Part shown: piece by piece, positions 9,218-16,222 of the stretch | Layout: each line of letters begins with the position of its first letter | How positions within the stretch are numbered: position 1 is the stretch's first letter | From: Marvinbryantia formatexigens DSM 14469 | GTDB taxonomy: Bacteria; Bacillota; Clostridia; Lachnospirales; Lachnospiraceae | Reading direction: 5' to 3' | DNA: 64,000 bases | NCBI RefSeq assembly: GCF_025148285.1 | Contig: NZ_CP102268.1 | Coordinates: 3,017,001-3,081,000 of the forward strand | Notes under the pieces: generated by a model | What the model saw: the letters and a program-made list of their open reading frames with translations, nothing else | Databases searched by the model: none | Told to the model about the DNA's origin: nothing | Made by a program: the position numbers and the translations under genes

Positions 9218-10000
9218 TTATGTCCAGGATAATTCCAGTGTGTTTTCCGTTTCCTTTGCATTCAGCTCATCATGGATAAAGATATCAATGAGGGCGTTCC
9301 AGCAGCTTTTCGGCGGAAAATGTTCAAAGGCGGCTTTTATTTCCGGAGTATCTCCATTTAGGATGAAAATTTCCCCGGCTTCATTGATGAAAAGTTTCTG
9401 GTGTCCCCTGGCCTGGAGATCCTCGATCAGGTTCAGCAGAAGCGGCTTCCCAATCAGGGTATACCAGGACTTGGGATCTGCCTGCGGTGATTCATCAGAA
9501 GGAGCTCCTTTCCGGCGGGGCATTAGGGATTCTACTGTCATCATGGTAAGGTTCAGGTTGCCATAGGCATCCATAAATACTTCTGCAAAATTGTAATCTG
9601 CTGTGTGGAAGGTCCGGATGCGCAGGGTTTTCCCGCTAAGGAGCCTGTCAGCATTGGGACGCCTGGTAAAATCCCAGGTGGCTTCCGGGTAGGCGGATTT
9701 CAGTTTGCCGGTAATCTGGAAGCTGATCTGTCTCCAGAGCAGGGTTTCCAGGTCGGAAATTTTCTCCGGGCAGTCTGCATGATGCGCAGGTTTCTGTTTT
9801 CCTGCAGGTATGTGCCGCACCATTTTGGGAAAGAGCGGTACCAGAACCAGGAGAAAACTTACCACGATTCCGGTGACGGCGATCCATGTGAAAATGGGCT
9901 GATCCATATATTCTGGAAGAAAAACCAGAAGCAGGAGTAAAATGATGGCTGCGAGAGCCATGAATGTCCGGAGGCTGCTTTTTTTCTTTCGTCTTTTCAT
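9218..10000 (-). CDS. membrane protein with two N-terminal transmembrane helices
   Basis: A 260-residue protein. A basic N-terminus (Met-Lys-Arg-Arg-Lys-Lys-Lys) is followed by two hydrophobic segments near residues 13-30 and 37-58, then about 200 soluble residues. The hydrophilic domain is probably cytoplasmic if the two helices form a hairpin. The frame extends upstream to 10156, but AAGAAAGGA before the ATG at 10000 and the membrane topology support this start. It lies between ssb and the AAA ATPase gene. No family recognised. Confidence 0.65.
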   Translation of the reverse strand: MKRRKKKSSLRTFMALAAIILLLLLVFLPEYMDQPIFTWIAVTGIVVSFLLVLVPLFPKMVRHIPAGKQKPAHHADCPEKISDLETLLWRQISFQITGKLKSAYPEATWDFTRRPNADRLLSGKTLRIRTFHTADYNFAEVFMDAYGNLNLTMMTVESLMPRRKGAPSDESPQADPKSWYTLIGKPLLLNLIEDLQARGHQKLFINEAGEIFILNGDTPEIKAAFEHFPPKSCWNALIDIFIHDELNAKETENTLELSWT

Positions 10001-10033
10001 GAGAATCGTCCTTTCTTGAATTTTCGTAAAAAA

Positions 10034-10070
10034 GAGGAACTGCAGTGCCGTTTGGGCGTTGCAATTCCTC
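10034..10070 (-). terminator. terminator-like hairpin between ssb and the next gene
   Basis: An 11-bp near-perfect stem (GAGGAATTGCA/TGCAGTTCCTC, 15-nt loop) is followed on the minus strand by TTTTTT (10028-10033). It lies immediately after the ssb stop codon, so ssb is probably transcribed more than the genes beyond it. Confidence 0.65.
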
Positions 10071-10088
10071 AAGCTGTGGGTTTCTTGT

Positions 10089-10778
10089 TTAATTAAATGG
10101 AAGCTGCCCTGCCATCCCTTCGGGAACGCTGGTAAAACCATTACCGGCAGCGGCATTCGGCATCATGCCATTGTTCGGAACCCCTCCGGGTGAGGGGTAA
10201 GCAGGCTGCTGATACATATTGCTTGCCGTAGCTGGATTCGGTGCAGGCGTCCCATAGGCGTTAGCCTGCATGGAAGCGCCGCTTGCAGGGACACCATTTG
10301 CTAATGGCGGATTGCCCGGGGCATTTCCATAGCCACCCTGCATTTGAGGGTTCGGCATATTTCCTGCACTGGGGGTAGCACCACCATTGTTCATCATTGT
10401 GCCGCCGGGGACTCCATTCGGAGCCATGTTTCCATTTGCCGGTCTGTTGGAAATACAAAATTCCCAGTCTTTGACATTGACATTTACACTGATGCCAGGC
10501 TGTCCTGCTTTTTGTCCCTTGTTATAAAGGAAGGGATGGATGTCTACGGTTCCGACAATGGACAGGCAGGTTCCTGTTTTTACGCCGGCTTTCAGCAGGC
10601 GATCTGCAAGATGCTTACTGAAGTAGCATTTATAGAAAATGCTCTCGGAAGGATTTGCCGGATCCTGGCTCCGCTGTGTTACGCCGATGTCCAGTGAGAT
10701 ATACTCAGCACCGCTGGTCTTTCCCTGCTGCATGACGGGATCGGTTGTCGGTCTCCCCATGAATTGAATAATTGCCAT
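10089..10778 (-). CDS. ssb: single-stranded DNA-binding protein (SSB)
   Basis: A 229-residue protein with an OB-fold N-terminal domain of about 115 residues, beginning with an N-terminal strand and containing Gly-Arg-Pro-Thr-Thr-Asp-Pro and Phe-Tyr-Lys-Cys-Tyr-Phe. A Gly/Asn/Pro/Met-rich flexible linker follows, ending in Gln-Leu-Pro-Phe-Asn. The Pro-Phe near the C-terminus recalls the SSB tip that binds partner proteins, but the usual acidic run is weak. An ICE-encoded SSB would coat transferred single strands during replication in donor and recipient. It is the first gene after a strong promoter with a long structured leader (10779-11030). Confidence 0.8.
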   Translation of the reverse strand: MAIIQFMGRPTTDPVMQQGKTSGAEYISLDIGVTQRSQDPANPSESIFYKCYFSKHLADRLLKAGVKTGTCLSIVGTVDIHPFLYNKGQKAGQPGISVNVNVKDWEFCISNRPANGNMAPNGVPGGTMMNNGGATPSAGNMPNPQMQGGYGNAPGNPPLANGVPASGASMQANAYGTPAPNPATASNMYQQPAYPSPGGVPNNGMMPNAAAGNGFTSVPEGMAGQLPFN

Positions 10779-10995
10779 AATTGAATCTCCTTTCTGCCTC
10801 TTAGGGCGTTAAAATAATAAAATAGATAAAAGAATAGGAAACCTGCCCTGCAGATTTCCCATAAATAAAAAAAGAGCCATTAAGAACCGCATAATGCGGC
10901 TATCTTAATGACTCTGATTTCCAAACTTAAACTTGCGTGTGTCCTGGAAGAATGGTCCAGACTCCCGATGTGGGATAACACAAAAACTTAAATAC
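10779..10995 (-). promoter_or_regulatory. structured leader of the ssb operon with an internal terminator
   Basis: About 215 nt of untranslated leader. A small hairpin (CTGGA/TCCAG, 7-nt loop) lies early. Further down is a strong two-part stem at 10874-10914 (12-bp outer arms with one mismatch and an inner CCGCA/TGCGG stem). On the minus strand that stem is followed by seven T residues (10867-10873), so it is a good intrinsic terminator placed about 90 bp before the ssb start codon. This layout fits transcription attenuation or antitermination. I could not match it to a known riboswitch class. Confidence 0.6.
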
Positions 10996-11001
10996 AAGAT
11001 T

Positions 11002-11030
11002 ATAATAGCACAAGATATAGTATATGTCAA
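11002..11030 (-). promoter_or_regulatory. sigma-A type promoter of the ssb operon
   Basis: On the minus strand: TTGACA at 11025-11030, a 17-bp spacer, then TATTAT at 11002-11007. It is the only strong minus-strand promoter seen before ssb and diverges from the abi promoter at 11182-11210. Confidence 0.65.
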
Positions 11031-11181
11031 ATAAAAAACACAATATATAGAACTGAGAAAGGAACTCAGATTTAAATAAGGAAGCTAGGAGTTGGGTGCC
11101 AAGCGGGAAGTGGAAAGTTGGGTAATAAATGCGTAATATATATAAAATGAAGATATATTGGCATCAAGGAATAATCAGATG

Positions 11182-11210
11182 TTGTATTGCATAAATAGTT
11201 GGCGTATAAT
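11182..11210 (+). promoter_or_regulatory. predicted promoter of the abortive-infection-type gene
   Basis: TTGTAT at 11182-11187, 17-bp spacer, TATAAT at 11205-11210, about 45 bp before the ATG at 11256. Confidence 0.5.
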
Positions 11211-11255
11211 TATTGAATAGGTTAGCGTACAATTTATACGAGGTGGGGATAACAG

Positions 11256-12257
11256 ATGGGGGAACAAAACGAAAAGCTGAAGCTGACTGTAGAGGAACAG
11301 ATTCAGGATATGGCAGAGAAAAATATATAATTTGAACTGTATTCCAAGGAAGATGCAAAGAAATTTTTGAAATATAATAATTACTATTTTAAGCTGAAAT
11401 CTTATGCAAGGAATTATAATATAAATCCACAGACAAAAAAGTATTATAATTTAGATTTTGCATATCTTGTAGAATTATCGAAGCTTGATATGTACATCAG
11501 AAAAATTATTTTGGAATTGTCTTTAGATGTAGAACATTATTTGAAAGTACGATTACTGAATGATCTAAGTGATAATTCAAAGGAAGATGGGTATAATATT
11601 GTGGGTCTGTTTCTCCAATATCATCGAAACGCAGGAGCAGATATCCAGAGTAAAGCAGATAAATATTCTTTTTGTTCGGATTTGGCCGAGAAGCATCTGG
11701 ATGAGTATAAAGAACCAAAGAAATTAGCTGTATGGAACATTGTTGAATTGCTTTCCTTTGGAAATTTTATGGAATTATATGAATTGTATTATCAAACGTA
11801 TCCATCATTCAACTATTCAGACTATTTAAAGTCTATAAAGTTTATAAGAAATGCAGCAGCACATAATAATTGTATTTTGAGTACGCTAAGGAAACCTAAC
11901 AGTCTTAAAAAGTTTAGTAAAACAAAAAAGCTGGCAAATATACTTGGAAAGATACCGGAATTTCGGGAACTTGAAAACAGAGATGCAATGATGAGAAATC
12001 CGGTTATCCATGACTTTGTAACATTACTTTTTGTGTATAATGATGTAATGAAGGTCTCAGCAACAAAGAATGTCAGAAATAAAAAAATGGAAGAGATTCG
12101 TCATCTATTTTGCGATGAGGATGGAAGAATAAGAAAGAATAAAATTTATTTTGAAAAAAATCCTTACATAAAGGAATCTTATTCGTTTATCTGTAGTATA
12201 ATAAAGTATATAGATAAAAAGAACAAAAATCCTAAACATACAAATTTTTTGCAGTAG
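11256..12257 (+). pseudogene. Abi_2-type (AbiD/AbiF-like) HEPN protein gene with an early nonsense codon
   Basis: The natural start is ATG 11256, preceded by GAGGTGGGG. The frame reads 24 codons and hits TAA at 11328-11330, then continues open in the same frame to TAG 12255-12257. The remainder matches the Abi_2 family: a Tyr-Tyr-Phe-Lys-Leu-Lys-Ser-Tyr motif near the N-terminus and Arg-Asn-Ala-Ala-Ala-His, an Rx4H HEPN ribonuclease-type signature, in the second half. Reinitiation at TTG 11367 could give a shortened 296-residue form lacking about 37 residues. Family members abort phage infection. The gene is AT-rich and opposite in strand to the ICE operons, so it is probably a late arrival. 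Confidence 0.75.
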
Positions 12258-12372
12258 ATGGTTGACAAGGGCATTTACAAAGAGTAGAATATCATCCATA
12301 GAACAAAAATCGTTAGAGGTTTTTACTAGGGCGGTGCGTGCACTAAACTAGATTTGAGCTTATTGAATAAAA

Positions 12373-12411
12373 AGGTTCACTAGAAAATATTATGTGTTTT
12401 CTAGTGAGCCT
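12373..12411. terminator. bidirectional terminator between convergent genes
   Basis: A 15-bp stem with one G-T pair (AGGTTCACTAGAAAA with TTTTCTAGTGAGCCT, 9-nt loop) followed by TTTTTATT on the plus strand and preceded by AAAAA. It separates the abi gene from the AbiEi-like gene. Confidence 0.85.
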
Positions 12412-12426
12412 TTTTATTGTTTGCCA

Positions 12427-13062
12427 TTATATGAATTCATAGATTAATCCCCATTCAATCAGTTTTTTTGCTGTCTGAGCAGTCATATAAGGCAGAACAT
12501 CGGAGAGCTGTTTTCTGGTAAAACTATTTTGCCGGATATATTGTTTCAGAATAGCAGTAGTTTCCGATACCGGAAGTTCTGCGTATTTTTCTGAAGCAGA
12601 TATGGCATCTGAAAACTGCAGGAGCAGTACATTTTTTTCTGTAATCATTGTGGAAGGACGTTTGAGCCGGAGATTTTGTCCTCCGATGGTAACGGTGCGT
12701 CCTTTGGTAGACTCCTTATTGGTGACGATTTCAATGGCTGCAGGCATCTGTGTCGTAAGCCGGAGCTGGTTGGCAAGGTATGCACCGGAAAAATACCCGA
12801 AGGTCTCAGAGCCATTTTGGATGTATTTCCGGCTCACTACTTTTAGCGGATCCAGGTAAGATTTTTTTAATAACCTGGATTGTTTGGGGAGATAATAAAT
12901 TCCGGTATCGAAACGGATCAGATCGCCGGACTTTACCATGCGTTTAAAATACTGGCGCAGGGCATTGTCGTTTAGATTGTCCAGTTTGATTTCGCTGATA
13001 AAGATAGGCTCATTGCAGCCATAGGTTTCTTCTAAATATTCTTTCAGCATATCTGCATCCAC
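12427..13062 (-). CDS. AbiEi-type antitoxin (DUF6088-like) without a toxin partner
   Basis: About 211 residues. The N-terminal 75 residues form a winged helix (Arg-Gln-Tyr-Phe-Lys-Arg-Met-Val then Gly-Asp-Leu-Ile-Arg and a Gly-Ile-Tyr-Tyr-Leu-Pro wing), as in the DNA-binding part of AbiEi antitoxins. The rest resembles the DUF6088 C-terminal region. I start at GTG 13062 because GGAGG lies 8 bases upstream; ATG 13077 lacks a ribosome site and ATG 13050 is another choice. AbiEi normally represses its operon and neutralises AbiEii, a nucleotidyltransferase encoded just downstream. Here only a terminator and the convergent abi gene follow, so the toxin is absent. Confidence 0.7.
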   Translation of the reverse strand: MDADMLKEYLEETYGCNEPIFISEIKLDNLNDNALRQYFKRMVKSGDLIRFDTGIYYLPKQSRLLKKSYLDPLKVVSRKYIQNGSETFGYFSGAYLANQLRLTTQMPAAIEIVTNKESTKGRTVTIGGQNLRLKRPSTMITEKNVLLLQFSDAISASEKYAELPVSETTAILKQYIRQNSFTRKQLSDVLPYMTAQTAKKLIEWGLIYEFI

Positions 13063-13154
13063 TCCTTTCACCTCCATAATACTATATTTATACTGATGAA
13101 GTCAATAAATATGTCAAATATATTATGGAAGGAAAGTAAGTGGATTATTCAGCT

Positions 13155-13583
13155 TTAAATCGTATATGCTTTCTCTGGCTTTATGATCTCCTCAAATCCT
13201 AAAAAACCGTTGGAAATGGAAGCATCATCAGAGGGAGAAGGACGGAAGTAAATCTGATAGGTGTGTCCCTGCAGAAGCTTTACGTTCTTATCAACAGTAA
13301 AAACATGCTCAGAGCCTTCAAAATCTAACAGACGGATCTGCTGTGTCTTCCTGATGAAAGAAGGCTCCCTGCTGACACAGGTTCCGCTTATCGTCTGATA
13401 ACGTTTCTGACAAATGGTACGGTGAAGCAGGATAAAGCGGACGATACAGCAGATGCCAATGGCAAGGCTCATGATGAAAAAAAGCAGGTCATTTGCATGG
13501 AAGGCAAATACGCTTCCGAAAACAATGCAGAACAAGCCGATTGCCGCCTGGGCAACCAGCTTGGAAAATAATGGTTTGGGCAT
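13155..13583 (-). CDS. small membrane protein with two transmembrane helices
   Basis: A 142-residue protein with hydrophobic helices near residues 10-29 and 32-52, then a basic 90-residue soluble tail rich in beta-type sequence. The ATG follows AAAAGGAGA. It is the last gene of the small operon starting at 15302. Nothing identifies a family; a role in the cell envelope is likely only because of the topology. Confidence 0.6.
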   Translation of the reverse strand: MPKPLFSKLVAQAAIGLFCIVFGSVFAFHANDLLFFIMSLAIGICCIVRFILLHRTICQKRYQTISGTCVSREPSFIRKTQQIRLLDFEGSEHVFTVDKNVKLLQGHTYQIYFRPSPSDDASISNGFLGFEEIIKPEKAYTI

Positions 13584-13593
13584 AGTTCTCCTT

Positions 13594-14280
13594 TCAAAAA
13601 GACTGGAATAAAATTTGTTTGTTCAGGTACAGGTTGCCGACTGCCTGCAGGATGGGATATTGGGTGTGGCAGAGCTGCGCCTGGTCGGCTAATGTCTCGT
13701 AAGATTCTTCGGAACCCTCATAGAGCTGGCTCATTACATCTTCATTCTTTTGGGGAAGTCTGCCCCGGTCAACGCAGGTAACCAGCTCTGCCGTGGTAAG
13801 CGACACCTTTTTCGCCAGCTCCAGGACCATATTTTCGATTGGTGTATTCCGGGCCTTTTTCAGATATCTGCCGCATTCCCGGCAGGTAATTTTTCCTTTT
13901 GCAAGCAGCCGGATACAGGTAAAAAGCCGGACGCGGAAACTGTTGCGGACCGGAATGATGTGAAGCTTTCCGAGAAGCCCGTAAAGGGAATCTACGCCGG
14001 ATACGCCGCAGCCTTTTGCTACCAGACCCCGCAGGATGAGCCGGTTTAAGTAGTGGGAAAAACCCATGCCTTCAGACATACTCTTGCCTTGGAGCCTTGC
14101 CTGGTAAACGGATTCCAGCTCGTGGATCTGCAGGATCTGAAAAGCAAGACAGCTCCACAGAAGCAGCTCGTGTTCGCTAAGCCTGTGTTCCCGGTGGCCA
14201 TTGATGACAGTGGGGACAGAATTTCCAGTTCCGTTGTTTACAAATCTTAATGAACCGATTGCGGTATAAAGTGTCAGCAT
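13594..14280 (-). CDS. hypothetical 228-residue protein with a Cys pair
   Basis: Soluble, helix-rich protein. A Thr-Cys-Arg-Glu-Cys-Gly sequence near residue 130 could be half of a small zinc site. The start follows AAGGAGGGG. It lies directly after the second sigma factor gene (20 bp gap), which suggests coupled expression; a role as a partner of that sigma factor is possible but unproven. No family recognised. Confidence 0.6.
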   Translation of the reverse strand: MLTLYTAIGSLRFVNNGTGNSVPTVINGHREHRLSEHELLLWSCLAFQILQIHELESVYQARLQGKSMSEGMGFSHYLNRLILRGLVAKGCGVSGVDSLYGLLGKLHIIPVRNSFRVRLFTCIRLLAKGKITCRECGRYLKKARNTPIENMVLELAKKVSLTTAELVTCVDRGRLPQKNEDVMSQLYEGSEESYETLADQAQLCHTQYPILQAVGNLYLNKQILFQSF

Positions 14281-14299
14281 ATATGCCCCTCCTTTTGTA

Positions 14300-14875
14300 C
14301 TATGCTAAAAGCGCATAAAGTTCCTGATCCTGCCGCAGCAGTTTTTTTGCTTTGCTCTGCCATGCCCTTACCCGGTTAGGCGGAACCTGGTACAGCCTGC
14401 CAAGCTCAGCGCTGGTATAGCCGCTTTGCTGCAGACGGAGGGAAACGATCCCTTTTTGGATCATTCCCCTGCTTCTGTTTTCAAGCTGGGAGAGATAAGC
14501 AGCAGATTCTTTTTGCAGTATCTGGGATTCCGGCGAGTATTCTTCTTTGTCCGGGAATGGAAGCTCAGAAGCATCTCCATTTTCATCAGCCTGTATAGCA
14601 TCCAGGGAGCAGAACAGATTTTTCTGCCTGGCGCAGTCCCGCCAGTAGTCGTAGATAGCATTGCGGATAGCTGTCCGTGCATAAGGTGCAAATGGCCGTT
14701 CCCAGTCATAACCGGAGGCTGCCTGGCACAGTGCCAGATAACCGATCTGTGTAAGCTCCTCGTATTCCTGAACAGGAAGATGGCTGTAAGAAAACGTCAG
14801 GGAACGGACTATTTTGGGAACCAGTTCCAGATGCTCCACGATCAGCCGGTTGGCAGCGGTAATCGCTTTTTCCAT
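14300..14875 (-). CDS. sigma-70 family sigma factor, second in the ICE
   Basis: A 191-residue protein with a good region 2 (Tyr-Glu-Glu-Leu-Thr-Gln-Ile-Gly-Tyr-Leu-Ala-Leu, then Phe-Ala-Pro-Tyr-Ala-Arg-Thr-Ala-Ile-Arg-Asn-Ala) and a C-terminal region 4 HTH ending in a basic helix. The frame is open to 14917, but AAGGAGG 8 bases before ATG 14875 fixes the start. The region 2 motifs are closer to housekeeping and sporulation sigma factors than to ECF types. It shares an operon with the DUF3268 gene and may control element-specific promoters. Confidence 0.85.
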   Translation of the reverse strand: MEKAITAANRLIVEHLELVPKIVRSLTFSYSHLPVQEYEELTQIGYLALCQAASGYDWERPFAPYARTAIRNAIYDYWRDCARQKNLFCSLDAIQADENGDASELPFPDKEEYSPESQILQKESAAYLSQLENRSRGMIQKGIVSLRLQQSGYTSAELGRLYQVPPNRVRAWQSKAKKLLRQDQELYALLA

Positions 14876-14891
14876 TGTGTAATTCCTCCTT

Positions 14892-15302
14892 TCAGACTGC
14901 CAGAGGAAGCGGTACATGGTTATTTTTCAGAACCCTGGCCGCTTCCAGAATAAGCTGGTCGCACATATATTCACTGAAATTTCCGATGTGCGCGTCTTTG
15001 AGCTTCAGGCAGAACTTGTCCGCCATCCAGCGGTAGGCATCTGGTTTGGATAAAATACCATTCATCCAGATCTGGTCGAAGATTTTGTGCGTGCGGATGC
15101 GTTTCCTTCGCAAGCTCTTATCTGCCAGGGTCCCTTTAGGCAGGGTAGTTCCGGGATGGACGCCAACATAGGAATCACAAACGGGGAACCGGCTGCAGAC
15201 ATAGAGCTGGCCGCCGTTAGACTTATCGTGATAGACGAAGGAGGCATCATGGAGGAATGCGGGGCTGCCGCAGTAAGGGCAGCGGATTTTCTTGGCTTTC
15301 AT
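14892..15302 (-). CDS. DUF3268-type zinc-finger protein
   Basis: A 136-residue protein opening with Cys-Pro-Tyr-Cys-Gly and continuing with a Cys-Ser-Arg-Phe-Pro-Val-Cys pair, a four-Cys zinc ribbon in the first 45 residues. The C-terminal 80 residues are helical with a Trp/Met-rich start. This matches the DUF3268 family found on Firmicutes mobile elements; its biochemical role is unknown to me. It is the first gene of the operon and follows GAGGTGA. Its leader holds the duplicated motif at 15318-15377, so it is probably the regulated entry point of this operon. Confidence 0.75.
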   Translation of the reverse strand: MKAKKIRCPYCGSPAFLHDASFVYHDKSNGGQLYVCSRFPVCDSYVGVHPGTTLPKGTLADKSLRRKRIRTHKIFDQIWMNGILSKPDAYRWMADKFCLKLKDAHIGNFSEYMCDQLILEAARVLKNNHVPLPLAV

Positions 15303-15317
15303 AAAAATTCACCTCGC

Positions 15318-15377
15318 TTTACGCTTTGTATACGTCGAATAGATTGAAAATCAGTAAAGTTTACGTTTTGTATACGT
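15318..15377. promoter_or_regulatory. two direct repeats upstream of the DUF3268 operon
   Basis: The 18-mer TTTACGYTTTGTATACGT occurs at 15318-15335 (Y=C) and 15360-15377 (Y=T), identical otherwise and offset by 42 bp, which is four helical turns. They lie 16-75 bp before the operon's first ATG, as expected for a paired operator. Each contains the palindrome GTATAC. The cognate regulator is unknown. Confidence 0.55.
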
Positions 15378-15465
15378 ATATTGTAAGTAAATGCGTGATG
15401 AATTCCCAGAGGGCTGGGGCGGAAACAGGTGCCTTTTGGGGACATCCTGCCACAATCTGGCACGT

Positions 15466-15744
15466 TTATGCCGGAGCGGAATAGAAGATGGCCCGGATAA
15501 GAGGGAAAAGCCCGCTCTCTATAAAGCGTGGATAATTGACTGTGGTAAAAATAAATTTTGCGCAGAAATATCTGAGCAGGAACAAAATGACCAGAACCAT
15601 GCAGATCCGGTAAAGGGTATGCGCTCTTCTTGTTCTCCGGTGCAGGGAAGAAATCCTGCAGTATAAAAGAAAGAGCATGGGAAGAAAGACCAGCGAAGTA
15701 AAAGCGTGGTCGATGGTATGGATGATCGTAGTCAGGTTTTGCAT
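15466..15744 (-). CDS. small membrane protein, 92 residues
   Basis: Two hydrophobic helices (about residues 16-30 and 45-65) linked by an Arg/His-rich loop, with a short tail. The ATG has a strong AAGGAGG site 9 bases upstream. It lies downstream of the Cys-rich 120-residue gene and upstream of the operator region of the DUF3268 operon. No recognised family; accessory transfer membrane protein is one possibility. Confidence 0.55.
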   Translation of the reverse strand: MQNLTTIIHTIDHAFTSLVFLPMLFLLYCRISSLHRRTRRAHTLYRICMVLVILFLLRYFCAKFIFTTVNYPRFIESGLFPLIRAIFYSAPA

Positions 15745-15795
15745 AGCAGGACCTCCTTTTTTATTCCTGTACGCAGAAGACGGCAGAAAAGCAAC

Positions 15796-16158
15796 CTACC
15801 AGTCATAGCACTCATCTTCCTGGATTTTTAACAGTTCCATGCAGGGGCAGCCGCGGGCAGGGATCCGGTCAGTTTTTAAATAGCTTCCGTACATAGATAA
15901 GAAAACAACCAGATCCATACGGCAGAGGCATTCTTCCGGTTCCGGGGAACGGGAAAAAAGTGTATCCGCATCCGAGAGCGGAAGGATCAACGGGACCGCC
16001 CGCTCGTCCGGATGGAATAAAAATCCAGGTTTTGTGCAGGTTCCGGGAGCTTTGCATAAGGGACAGTCCACATAGATGCATTCATGCCAGTTCCCATCGC
16101 AGGTATCCAGAAAGCGGCGGATATGTTTGGCGTCGGTATTGATTCGTTTTGTTTCCAT
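15796..16158 (-). CDS. Cys-rich 120-residue protein
   Basis: Soluble protein with about nine Cys residues, including Cys-Pro-Leu-Cys and a Cys-Pro-Cys near the C-terminus, which suggests a metal-binding or disulphide-rich fold. The start follows AAGGTGA. It sits just past the terminator of the adhesin gene, so its expression depends on read-through or an unseen promoter. No family recognised. Confidence 0.55.
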   Translation of the reverse strand: METKRINTDAKHIRRFLDTCDGNWHECIYVDCPLCKAPGTCTKPGFLFHPDERAVPLILPLSDADTLFSRSPEPEECLCRMDLVVFLSMYGSYLKTDRIPARGCPCMELLKIQEDECYDW

Positions 16159-16178
16159 AATTCATCACCTTAAAATAA

Positions 16179-16203
16179 CAGGCAGCCGGAAAGGGGCTGC
16201 CTG
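16179..16203 (-). terminator. terminator of the type IV secretion/adhesin operon
   Basis: A 9-bp perfect stem (CAGGCAGCC/GGCTGCCTG, 7-nt loop), followed on the minus strand by TTATTTTAA. It lies 20 bp past the adhesin stop codon. Confidence 0.8.
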
Positions 16204-16222
16204 CAGAAATATTAGGAATGGG

